Part shown: positions 46,798 to 54,623 of the stretch, in pieces
Position numbering within the stretch: the first letter of the stretch is position 1
How the letters are laid out: every line of letters starts with the position of its first letter
Origin: Zeimonas sediminis
GTDB taxonomy: Bacteria > Pseudomonadota > Gammaproteobacteria > Burkholderiales > Burkholderiaceae_E
NCBI RefSeq assembly: GCF_023721795.1
Contig: NZ_JAMQYE010000001.1
Coordinates: forward strand, 620,001-684,000
Length of the DNA: 64,000 bases
Direction of reading: 5' to 3'
Program-made: the position numbers and the translations under genes
The notes under the pieces: generated by a model
What the model was told of the DNA's origin: nothing
Database searches by the model: none
The model's input: only the letters and a program-made list of their open reading frames with translations

Positions 46798-48197
46798 CGG
46801 CGGACCATCGCGCGAAGCACCACCCAGACGAACAGCACGCCGCCCGCGATCGCGACAAGCCCGCCCAGACCCATCAGGCCCATGCCGAGCACCTCCTGAG
46901 GCGTGCGCAGCACCTGCTCTGCGCCGGCGACCTTGCGCTGGACGCCGTAGCCGCCCGACCAGAGCAGGCCAAGGATGTGCATCAGCTGGCCGCCGGCGTA
47001 CAGCCAGGGCTGCCACACCGCCAGCCTGCCCTGCGGCGCGCGGTACCCGAAGCGCGGCAGCAGCGCGTAGGCCAGCCCCATCAGCGCCAGCGTCACGCCG
47101 ACGATCGAGCCGTGGTAGTGCGCCGGCACGCGGACGTCCGAGCCGCGGATCAGGAAACCGATGACGCCGCCGACCGCGAACAGCGCGAGCGAGCACACCA
47201 GCGCGGAACGCAAGGGCCTCTGCAGCGGCGACGGCGTGCCGCCTCGCGCAAGGGCCACGGCGAGCGCGAGCACCATCGGCAGGATCGCGAGCCCGCCACC
47301 GAAGCGCATCAGCCAGGTCATCATCCGCTGGTGCTCGATCGACAGCACGGTCCAGTTCAGGTAGATCAGCGGCGCCAGGAAGACGGAAAGCAGCGCGATC
47401 AGGTAGATCAGCGCAACGACGCGCGGGCGCAGCGGCAGCGGCGATCCGGCCAGCTGCGCGAGCCATGCCCAGCCGACCAGCATCAGCAGCGTCCAGGCAA
47501 ACTGGATCACGTGCCCCGGCCCCCAGAAGAGCAGCTCGTAGTAGGTCGGCGCGTCGAGCTCGCGCGGCACCTCGGCGAAGGACCAGGTCAGCGCCAGCAG
47601 CGACACCGCGGCGGCGACCGCCGAGCCCTTGAGCCCGAAGCTCAACGCGTCGGCGCCGTCCATCCGCAGGCTCATGGGCGCCGGCGCCAGGAAGGCCCTC
47701 AGCACCAGCAGCGTGAAGCCGATGCCGATCACCCCGAGGCCGTACAGAAAGACGTGGTTGTCCAGCACCGGCACGTAGTTCGACATGATCGGCGTGGCCG
47801 GGCCGGTGAACGGGGCCGCCGCGATCAGGACCGCGCCCGCCGCACTGGTGAACAGGGCCACCCAGCCGAGCGATACCCGCCTGGACGAGCTGTCGACGGT
47901 CCAGAGCATGCCGGCCATCGCGATGAACCAGACCAGCACCGACAGGTCGACGTGCACGATCAGCGCGACCCGGAAGAAGTTCCCGGCCGGCACCCACTGC
48001 GCGAACCAGGGCGTGCGCGCCAGCACCAGCAGGATCGAGAAGATCCCGGCGCCGACCAGCGCGGCCACGCCCAGCCCCAGCCAGCCCGCCGCGATCGCGC
48101 GCTGCTCCCCTGCAGCGACCGGGAGGTCGAAGCGCTCGTCGCCTGCCGCCGACGCGAGCCGGCCCAGCGCGACCGCGGCCACGGAACCCGTCTTCAT
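46794..48197 (-). CDS. diverged heme-copper oxidase-like subunit I
   Basis: 467 residues with about 12 TM helices. It keeps the low-spin heme ligand in helix II (His82), a CuB-type His in WGPGHVIQFAW (His229) and the helix X HxH pair (His360, His362). However, the position four after His229 is Phe (Tyr in O2 reductases) and the helix VII pair is His289-Gln290 instead of His-His. It therefore cannot bind CuB in the normal way. It may be an accessory electron carrier or a new catalytic type. ATGA-coupled on both sides, it belongs to the cytochrome operon. Confidence 0.75.
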   Translation of the reverse strand: MKTGSVAAVALGRLASAAGDERFDLPVAAGEQRAIAAGWLGLGVAALVGAGIFSILLVLARTPWFAQWVPAGNFFRVALIVHVDLSVLVWFIAMAGMLWTVDSSSRRVSLGWVALFTSAAGAVLIAAAPFTGPATPIMSNYVPVLDNHVFLYGLGVIGIGFTLLVLRAFLAPAPMSLRMDGADALSFGLKGSAVAAAVSLLALTWSFAEVPRELDAPTYYELLFWGPGHVIQFAWTLLMLVGWAWLAQLAGSPLPLRPRVVALIYLIALLSVFLAPLIYLNWTVLSIEHQRMMTWLMRFGGGLAILPMVLALAVALARGGTPSPLQRPLRSALVCSLALFAVGGVIGFLIRGSDVRVPAHYHGSIVGVTLALMGLAYALLPRFGYRAPQGRLAVWQPWLYAGGQLMHILGLLWSGGYGVQRKVAGAEQVLRTPQEVLGMGLMGLGGLVAIAGGVLFVWVVLRAMVRR

Positions 48198-48721
48198 CGG
48201 ATGATCACCCCGCCCTTGTCCGCCACGAAATCCACGAGCACGACCTGGCCGGGCGACAGCGTCACGCTGCGCTCGCCCTGGTGGTTGAAGCCCTCTACCC
48301 TGCGGTCGTCGTTGACCAGCACCTTCAGCCGATGCTCGCCGGCGGCGATCGGGATGCGGCGATAGGTGCTCGAGGCGCCATCCCTGCGCAGGCCCGCCGG
48401 CGGCACCACCTCGTCGTGCAGCAGCTCGCCGTCGATCTCGACCCGGATCCTGACCGGCGAGCGCTCGCGGCCGCAGTCCTGCTCGGCGCGCAGGTGCGGC
48501 AGCAGCTTCGCGAGTTCCTCGGCGCTGCGCGTGCGGCAGTCGGCCACGGTCTTGCCCGGATGCCGGAACGAGATCCGCAGCAGCGCCTGGCCCTCGTCGA
48601 GGTGGCGATAGGCCGGCGCGCTCGAGAACCAGCCGATGAAGGCCGCGAAGAGCGCGTACAGCACGCCCTGCGCGCCATAGCGGACCAGGCGTCCGGGCAC
48701 GGGGTTCACGGTCTCAGCCAC
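48194..48721 (-). CDS. unknown single-TM protein of the cytochrome operon, GTG start
   Basis: 175 residues from the GTG at 48721, which overlaps the upstream cyt b stop by 8 nt; no ATG exists at a better place. One N-terminal TM (about residues 15-34), then a soluble domain with HPGKTVADCRTRSAEELAKLLPHL and a beta-rich C-terminus ending GGVIIR. Two cysteines (about residues 60 and 84) may form a disulfide or metal site. No family is recognised. Its coupling suggests a subunit or assembly factor for the diverged heme-copper-like protein. Confidence 0.6.
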   Translation of the reverse strand: MAETVNPVPGRLVRYGAQGVLYALFAAFIGWFSSAPAYRHLDEGQALLRISFRHPGKTVADCRTRSAEELAKLLPHLRAEQDCGRERSPVRIRVEIDGELLHDEVVPPAGLRRDGASSTYRRIPIAAGEHRLKVLVNDDRRVEGFNHQGERSVTLSPGQVVLVDFVADKGGVIIR

Positions 48722-50261
48722 GTTCCCGCTCCCGGGTCGGGGAATGCGCGGCGGCCAGGGTGCCTGCGAAGGCCTGCAGGCCTTCCGCCAGGCCGGCATC
48801 CTCGCCGGCGGCCACCTCCAGCAGGCCGATCCGGGTCGAATCCGCTGCGGCGCGCAATCGGGGCTCGCGCTCGCCGCGCAGCCGCTCCGCGATCCAGCGC
48901 TCGCCGAACCGGTACTCGCAGTCCAGCGACGGGCAGCTCGCGACCACGACGCCGTCGGCCCCGTTGCGCAGCGCGTACTCGACGAAGGAAGGCGGGACCA
49001 TGCCAGCGCAAGGCAAGGCGATCACCGCGGTGCGCGGACCGCCCGGCGGTTGCGCGGAGAGCGTCGCGCCCCGCTCGCACTCGAAGACGACGACGAGCGG
49101 CCCGGCCGCCTGCCGGCCGGCTGCCCCGGCCAGCCCGGCGTCCAGCCGCTCGCGCAGGTCGTCGACCGTCAGCCACGGAAGGTCGATGCCGCTGGCCAGC
49201 CGCTCGGCGCGCCGGAACGGCGTCGCCGACGGACAGGCGCCGGCGCAGATCCCGCAGGCCGCGCAGCGGTCCGCGTCGACGATCGCGATCTCTCCTCGCC
49301 CCTGCGGATGAGGCGCCATCGCGATCGCCGCGTACGGGCAATCGGCGAAGCACCGGGTGCAGCCGTTGCAGTGCGCCGGATCGACGACCGCCGGCGCCGG
49401 CCTGGGCGCCCTGCGCAACCACGGCGCGATCGCCAGCAGCAACGTCAGGCCCAGCGCGAGGGTCCAGACCGCCTCGGCGGTGCCGGCGTCGCTCGCGACC
49501 AGGGGCGCCAGGTAGAACCAGTCGATCGCGACCGCCGCGGGCAAGCGGCCCGGCTCGGCCGGCGGCAGCGAGGTCGCGGGCCAGGCGAGCGAAAGCGCGA
49601 GCAGCGTCAGCAGCGTCCGCAGCGCGAGCCCCCGGCTCACGCCGGTCCGCGGCCGGGTGATGCGCTGCACGTGGGCCCACATCGCCAGCAGCAAGGCCAG
49701 CGGCAGGCCGATGTGCAGGAAGGCCACCAGCGAGAACAGCCGGTCGGACACCGCCTCGGCGGCAATGAAGTTGCGCACCAGCGCCGGGCCGAAGCCGGGC
49801 AAGGCGCCGAACCACTCGGCCGTGGCGGTCGCCACGAACAACCCGAGCTCGTCCCAGACCAGCCAGTAGCCGATCGCCCCCGAGCCGATCGCCAGCCACA
49901 GCGTCGGCACGCCGCTGACCCACGAGTACCAGCGAAAGCCGGAGAAGCGCCCGAGCGCGAACTCGCGAACCAGGTGCAGCACGATCACGGCCACGAAGGC
50001 GTCGGAGCCGTAGCGATGCAGGCTTCGCATCAGCCCCCCGCCCCACCACTGCTCCACGGTCAGCCACTGCACCGAGCGCCACGCGCCCTCGACGCTGGTC
50101 TCGTAGTACACGTACAGCCAGCCGCCGCTGACCGCGATCAGCCAGAACAGCAGGAAGCCGAGGCCGCCGAGCTGGCGCAGCGGGTTGTCCTCGCTGCCGA
50201 ACAGGCGGTCGCCGGCGCGCTCGAAGCTGCGCCATCCCGACGCGACCCGGCCGGCTCGCAT
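48714..50261 (-). CDS. cytochrome b - 2[4Fe-4S] ferredoxin - MvhD-like fusion
   Basis: 515 residues. N-terminal four-TM cytochrome b/b6 domain with two bis-His pairs, His82/His96 and His183/His197 (each spaced by 13), then two more TM segments to about residue 282. Two [4Fe-4S] motifs follow, Cys298-301-304-308 and Cys333-336-339-343. The C-terminus (about 385-515) resembles the MvhD/HdrA delta [2Fe-2S] domain with Cys395, 418, 443 and 448. It could pass electrons between quinone and a low-potential donor or disulfide. The cyt b part is a paralogue of 54624-56537. Confidence 0.82.
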   Translation of the reverse strand: MRAGRVASGWRSFERAGDRLFGSEDNPLRQLGGLGFLLFWLIAVSGGWLYVYYETSVEGAWRSVQWLTVEQWWGGGLMRSLHRYGSDAFVAVIVLHLVREFALGRFSGFRWYSWVSGVPTLWLAIGSGAIGYWLVWDELGLFVATATAEWFGALPGFGPALVRNFIAAEAVSDRLFSLVAFLHIGLPLALLLAMWAHVQRITRPRTGVSRGLALRTLLTLLALSLAWPATSLPPAEPGRLPAAVAIDWFYLAPLVASDAGTAEAVWTLALGLTLLLAIAPWLRRAPRPAPAVVDPAHCNGCTRCFADCPYAAIAMAPHPQGRGEIAIVDADRCAACGICAGACPSATPFRRAERLASGIDLPWLTVDDLRERLDAGLAGAAGRQAAGPLVVVFECERGATLSAQPPGGPRTAVIALPCAGMVPPSFVEYALRNGADGVVVASCPSLDCEYRFGERWIAERLRGEREPRLRAAADSTRIGLLEVAAGEDAGLAEGLQAFAGTLAAAHSPTRERERG

Positions 50262-50270
50262 GCCCGACGC

Positions 50271-51089
50271 TCACGCCCGCCGCGCCCGCCGCCCGCGACG
50301 CAGCTCGCGCAGCAGCACCCAGGCGATCGCGCCGAGCGTCGTGATCCCGGCGAAGAGCTCGAAGAACAGCGAATAGTCGACCCGGTAGCCGCCGGTGTGC
50401 GGATCGTAGACGGTGCAGTAGAGGATCACCTTGTCCCAGACGCTGGCCAGCGTGAACTGCCTTTCGGCCTCGCCGGACAGCAGCTCCTTGAGCGGCTGGA
50501 CCAGCATCGGGATGTCGAAGCTTTCGCCGTAGACCTGCCGATACAGGACGCCGTTCGAGTCGACGATGCTCACCTGCAGCAGGTGGTCGAACCCGCCGCT
50601 GGTCGCTTCGTAGCTGAAGCCGAAGCGGGCGGTCAGCGCCGCGACGTCGGCCCGGGCAGGGCTCAGGAAGGCCCAGTGCGGATCGGAGATGCCGACCTGA
50701 CGCGCGAACGCGGCCATCGCGGTCGGATCGTCGAAGGGCTGGTTGAAGCCGATCGACACGATGCGAAAGCGGTCCTCTCCGAGCGCCTCGCGGGCCACCC
50801 GCACCGCCTGCGCGAGAAAGCGCGTCGTGGTCGGGCAGACCTGGAAGCAGCCGGTGTACACGAAGCTGACCAGCAGCGGCTGGCCGCGGTAATCGGACAG
50901 GCGGACCTCCTTGCCCGAGCCGTCGCGCAAGGCGAAGTCGCCGACCTGGTTGCCGATCGCTGCCTGGCTGATCTCGAAGGCCCGGCGGACGTCGGACGGC
51001 GGGCCGGACTGCGCCGCCGCCGCGCCCGCGAGCAGCGCGAGCAAGGCCGACAGCAAGGGCAGCGTCCACAACCGCTCAGGCCATCGCAT
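50271..51089 (-). CDS. SCO1/SenC-type copper chaperone, C-terminally anchored
   Basis: 272 residues. A signal sequence is followed by a thioredoxin-fold SCO domain with the copper site CFQVC and a distal His in GGFDHLLQVSIV. A C-terminal TM (about residues 243-265) is unusual for SCO, which is normally N-anchored. SCO delivers copper to CuA of subunit II. The chosen ATG (51089) overlaps ctaB by 14 nt; an earlier ATG at 51104 is also possible. Its place between ctaB and the cyt b fusion fits an assembly role for this cluster. Confidence 0.85.
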   Translation of the reverse strand: MRWPERLWTLPLLSALLALLAGAAAAQSGPPSDVRRAFEISQAAIGNQVGDFALRDGSGKEVRLSDYRGQPLLVSFVYTGCFQVCPTTTRFLAQAVRVAREALGEDRFRIVSIGFNQPFDDPTAMAAFARQVGISDPHWAFLSPARADVAALTARFGFSYEATSGGFDHLLQVSIVDSNGVLYRQVYGESFDIPMLVQPLKELLSGEAERQFTLASVWDKVILYCTVYDPHTGGYRVDYSLFFELFAGITTLGAIAWVLLRELRRGRRARRA

Positions 51090-51939
51090 TGCGCATCCAG
51101 GCATCCGCGATCGTTCCCAGCAGCAGCAGCGACAACTGGATCAGCGAGGCGTGGAAGTTCGCCAGCGCAGTCGCACGGCCAGGTTCGCGGACCAGCGCCA
51201 CGCTGCGCGCGACCAGAAGCCCGCCGCCGGCGGCCGCGCAGGCGAGGTACAGCCAGCCCGGCGACCACAGTGCCAGCGCCAGGGACAGGCCGACCATGAC
51301 CAGCGCGTGCCCGAAGATCGCCCACGCCGCGAAGCGGTCGCCGCGCACCACCGGCAGCATCGGCACCCCTGCCTTGGCGTAGTCGTCGCGGCAGACGATC
51401 GACAGGCTCCAGAAGTGCGGAGGCGTCCACAGGAACAGCACGACCGCGAGCAACAGCGCCTCGACCGACAGGCCCGGTTGCACCGCCGCCGCGCCGGCGA
51501 GCACCGCGAAGCTGCCGGCCAGGCCGCCGATCACAATGTTCCAGGCGCTGCGCCGCTTCAGCCACACCGTGTAGACGATCGCGTAGACGAAGGCACCCAG
51601 GAAGGTGTACAGGGCGGCCAGCGCGTTCGTCGCGTACCAGGCCGCCGCCACCGCGATCCCGGTCAGCGCGACGATCAGCGCCAGCCAGCCGCCGTGATGA
51701 CGGAACCGGCCGGTGACGAAGGGGCGCCGGCTGGTGCGCCCCATGCGCGCGTCGAGATCCACCTCGTGGAACTGGTTGAAGGCGCCGGCGGCCGACGAGG
51801 ACAACAGCACCGCCAGCGTCAGCACGAGCGCCTGCCAGCCGCCGATCTCGCCGCCGGGCGAGACCATCAGCCCGGCGACGGCGGTCAGCGCGATCGCGAC
51901 GCCGATCCGCAGCTTGAACAGATTCAGCAAGGCCTTCAT
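51076..51939 (-). CDS. ctaB: protoheme IX farnesyltransferase (CtaB/CyoE)
   Basis: 287 residues with about nine TM helices. The prenyl-binding motif NQFHEVDLDARMGRT contains the Asp residues, and YTVWLKRRSAWNIVIGG is a conserved loop. It converts heme B to heme O, the precursor for heme A made by CtaA at the end of the same operon. It follows the subunit I gene by 26 nt. Confidence 0.95.
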   Translation of the reverse strand: MKALLNLFKLRIGVAIALTAVAGLMVSPGGEIGGWQALVLTLAVLLSSSAAGAFNQFHEVDLDARMGRTSRRPFVTGRFRHHGGWLALIVALTGIAVAAAWYATNALAALYTFLGAFVYAIVYTVWLKRRSAWNIVIGGLAGSFAVLAGAAAVQPGLSVEALLLAVVLFLWTPPHFWSLSIVCRDDYAKAGVPMLPVVRGDRFAAWAIFGHALVMVGLSLALALWSPGWLYLACAAAGGGLLVARSVALVREPGRATALANFHASLIQLSLLLLGTIADAWMRNAMA

Positions 51940-51965
51940 GTCCCGCCTCCCCGTTCAGCCGCGGC

Positions 51966-53672
51966 TCAGCTGAGCCCCCAGACCGTCGACAGGTACTTCC
52001 AGTTGACGAAGTAGTACAGGACGAAGGCGGTCAGGAACACCAGCGCCAGCACGAAGGTGCCCGGCGCGGCGAAGCCGCCGCCGTGCCCGCCGTGCCCGGA
52101 CAGCGCCGCCTGCACCGGCAGGCGCAAGGGCGTGATCGACGTGGTGTAGGCGCCGGCGTCGAGCTTCTTGCCGAAGAGCAGCGTGCCTACGGTGATGATG
52201 ATGTACATCGCCCCGCCGATCACCGCGATCACCCCCGAGATGCCGCAGATCGCCAGCATCAGCAGCGCGGTGCCGGGGTACTCGTAGGGCAGCGACGCGC
52301 CGGCGAAGGTGATGTCCCAGTGCCGCCTCGGCACCCCCAGCGTGCCGGCCCCCATCATGGCCAGCGTGAACACGCCCATGCCGATCCCGAACACGTAAGG
52401 CTGCCACTTGGCCCAGCCCGGCAGGATCATCTCGCGGTTGAACAGCGTCGGCAGCAGGAAGTAGGTGATCGCCATGAACGCGAGCGTGGTGCCGAGCACG
52501 ACCGTCGCGTGGAAGTGGCCGGGCACGTAGATCGTGTTGTGGATGATCATGTTCAGCTGCTCGGTGCCCATCATCACGCCCGAGATGCCGCCCAGGAAGC
52601 CGAAGCCGAGCAGCGAGATGAACATGCCGGAGAACACCGGGTTACCCCAGGGCGCCTTGCGCAGCCACTCGAACATGCCCTTGGTGAAGCCCTTCTCGCG
52701 CTGCGCCACCTCGATCGCGCCGGGTACCGTGAGGCCGTGGATCATCGAGGCCAGCACCGCCAGGTACATCGCGTAGCTGGTGTTGAAGATCTTCCACTCG
52801 GTGCCGACCGCCGGGTCGGCCAGGATGTGGTGCGCCGAGGCCAGCTGCAGGAAGCAGATGTACAGGAAGAAGGCGGTCCGGCTGACCCGCTCGGACATCG
52901 GCCGCGCGCCGAAAACGATCGCGGCGATCGCGTACCAGACCGCCACGTGCGCGCTGACGTTGATCTGCTGCGACGAGTGGCCGAAGGCCCACCAGATCAC
53001 GCGGTACATCGCCGGGTCGATGTGCTTGATGTAGCCGACCGACCAGAGCCAGGTGGGAATCAGGATGATCGCGCCCGAGGCGATCGTGAAGATCGCGATG
53101 ATGCAGGCGGTCAGCGCCCCGAAGGTGACCAGCGGGATCGAGCCCTCGTAGGTCTTCTCGGCCTTGGCCACGACCAGCGTGCCGAGGAACACGAAGCATC
53201 CGATCAGCGCGCCCACCGCGAACAGGATCAGCCCAAGGTAGAAGGCCGGGTGCGCGGGCATCGGCACGTACGAGGTCATCATGACCGTGGCGCTGCCGCT
53301 GAAGATCGCCACGTTGTAGGTGACCGTGCCGATCACCATCAGCGCGAACGCCAGCCACGCGATGCGCGGCGTGGCGAGCCGGCAGCGCAGCAGCGTCGAC
53401 GAGCAGAAGTAGAGGATCGCGATCTCGAAGAAGATGATCCACGCCACCAGCATGTCGAGGCCGTGCGCGGTCAGGTACAGGTAGAAGTTGTCGGCGTCGA
53501 TCAGGTGGATCGCCTGCCAGCGCGTGAGCACCAGCAGCAGCGCGAGCAGCCCGCCGACCAGCAGCGTGACCACGGCGGCCACCGCGTTCAGCTTGATCAG
53601 CGACTCGGCCGACTTGTGGAACTGCAGCCCCGTTCGGGGGCAGGTACGGAACAGCGCCTGTGCGGTTGCCAT
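51966..53672 (-). CDS. B-family-like heme-copper oxidoreductase subunit I, Tyr-to-Gln at active site
   Basis: 568 residues with about 13-14 TM helices. Ligands read: His70 (helix II, low-spin heme), His232 (helix VI, CuB), His281-His282 (HHILADP, CuB), His386 and His388 (YVPGHFH, hemes). HHxxADP and VPGHFH match B-family (ba3-type) enzymes. The residue four after His232, the cross-linked Tyr in ba3 (GHPIVY), is Gln236 here (GHSSQQ). O2 reductases need that Tyr, whereas NO-reducing heme-copper families lack it, so NO reductase or another activity is likely. It is the third gene after the small subunit and CuA subunit II. Confidence 0.88.
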   Translation of the reverse strand: MATAQALFRTCPRTGLQFHKSAESLIKLNAVAAVVTLLVGGLLALLLVLTRWQAIHLIDADNFYLYLTAHGLDMLVAWIIFFEIAILYFCSSTLLRCRLATPRIAWLAFALMVIGTVTYNVAIFSGSATVMMTSYVPMPAHPAFYLGLILFAVGALIGCFVFLGTLVVAKAEKTYEGSIPLVTFGALTACIIAIFTIASGAIILIPTWLWSVGYIKHIDPAMYRVIWWAFGHSSQQINVSAHVAVWYAIAAIVFGARPMSERVSRTAFFLYICFLQLASAHHILADPAVGTEWKIFNTSYAMYLAVLASMIHGLTVPGAIEVAQREKGFTKGMFEWLRKAPWGNPVFSGMFISLLGFGFLGGISGVMMGTEQLNMIIHNTIYVPGHFHATVVLGTTLAFMAITYFLLPTLFNREMILPGWAKWQPYVFGIGMGVFTLAMMGAGTLGVPRRHWDITFAGASLPYEYPGTALLMLAICGISGVIAVIGGAMYIIITVGTLLFGKKLDAGAYTTSITPLRLPVQAALSGHGGHGGGFAAPGTFVLALVFLTAFVLYYFVNWKYLSTVWGLS

Positions 53673-53688
53673 TTTCTCGCCCCCTTCC

Positions 53689-54231
53689 TCAGTCCTTCAC
53701 GTAGAGCCGGGACACCATCTTGTGGTGCCCGATGCCGCAGAACTCGTTGCAGACGATCGCGTAGCTGCCGCTGCGATTCGGCTGGATCGTGATCACGTGC
53801 TGGTAGCCGGGCAGCACCTGCACGTTGATGTTCTCCGGTTGAAGCGAGAAGCCGTGCTGGTAGTCCATCGAGCTGAGGTGAAGCCGGTAGGTCTCGCCCT
53901 TCTTCAGCTCGAGGATCGGCCAGAAGGACCAGAGCCGGGCGATCAGGTAGACGTCGCTGCCGGCCGGCGGCGCCACGACCGGGATCTTCTCGTCGGTCTC
54001 GGTGCGCACCGTGTACTTGTCGGCCATTTCCTGGGCGGCCCGCTGGAACAGCTCGGGCTTGACCCTGTAGGTCTCGGGGGAGAGGTTCTGTCTTCCGTAG
54101 ACGTGCCAGTACGGCATCATGAAGAACATCACCATGCACCAGACGAAGGCGATGGTGATCCAGATCAGCTCGACCTTGTCGATCGGCTGCTTCCACCAGA
54201 TCCGCTGCTGCGGGGGCAGGATCGCGCTCAT
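53689..54231 (-). CDS. heme-copper oxidoreductase subunit II with CuA site
   Basis: 180 residues. One N-terminal TM (about residues 22-40) and a periplasmic cupredoxin domain with the CuA ligands His126, Cys161, Glu163, Cys165, His169, Met172 (CNEFCGIGHHKM). It receives electrons from a soluble donor such as cytochrome c and passes them to subunit I. Single-TM subunit II is typical of B-family enzymes. It lies 16 nt before subunit I and 18 nt after the small one-TM gene. Confidence 0.9.
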   Translation of the reverse strand: MSAILPPQQRIWWKQPIDKVELIWITIAFVWCMVMFFMMPYWHVYGRQNLSPETYRVKPELFQRAAQEMADKYTVRTETDEKIPVVAPPAGSDVYLIARLWSFWPILELKKGETYRLHLSSMDYQHGFSLQPENINVQVLPGYQHVITIQPNRSGSYAIVCNEFCGIGHHKMVSRLYVKD

Positions 54232-54249
54232 GTTCGGCTCCTCTGCCCG

Positions 54250-54435
54250 CTATTTCGCGAGCGGACTGACGGGCACCGTCGCGATCTCCATCACGCCCCA
54301 CAGGATGTAGAGGACCGTGGGGATCGTGACGCCGAGGAACAACAACAGGAACGGGTTGTCGAGGATCTGCTGGAAGACCGGAACGCGTTCCGGCGGTGTG
54401 TCGGTTGCGCCCTGCTCCGGGATGCGATCGGCCAT
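54250..54435 (-). CDS. small one-TM subunit (CoxIIa-like)
   Basis: 61 residues with one TM helix (about 26-46, NPFLLLFLGVTIPTVLYILWG). It is the first gene of the operon, directly before subunits II and I, the same order as cbaD-cbaB-cbaA of ba3-type oxidases, where the small protein is subunit IIa. A ribosome site (AAGGAGGG) precedes the ATG. Homology is inferred from size, topology and order. Confidence 0.7.
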   Translation of the reverse strand: MADRIPEQGATDTPPERVPVFQQILDNPFLLLFLGVTIPTVLYILWGVMEIATVPVSPLAK

Positions 54436-54506
54436 GACCCCCTCCTTGATATATTTTGTGCGTATCTTTATCGTGACTGAAAGCCGCCCAAAGTCAAGCG
54501 CCGGGA

Positions 54507-54520
54507 TTGATCGGCATCAA
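54507..54520. promoter_or_regulatory. FNR/DNR-type box
   Basis: TTGAT-CGGC-ATCAA, a perfect FNR/CRP-family anaerobic consensus (TTGAT-N4-ATCAA). It lies in the 188-bp region between the heme-copper operon (minus; centre about 78 nt from the first ATG) and the cyt b-reductase gene (plus; centre about 110 nt from its ATG). The family also includes the NO sensors DNR/NnrR, which cannot be told apart from FNR by the box. Confidence 0.75.
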
Positions 54521-54623
54521 AAGATTCAGGAGGTCGGCATGTAATGTCCCGGACGCCCCCACGGGGCCGGACGGCGCCCGCGGCGGGCTCCGACACGGGG
54601 CCGAATCCGATGCTTCGAGGGAG

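Noticed and set aside
46794-48197. Calling this protein an ordinary cbb3-type oxidase subunit I
   Set aside because: The helix VII His-His pair reads His-Gln and the helix VI Tyr position is Phe, so standard oxidase function is not supported.
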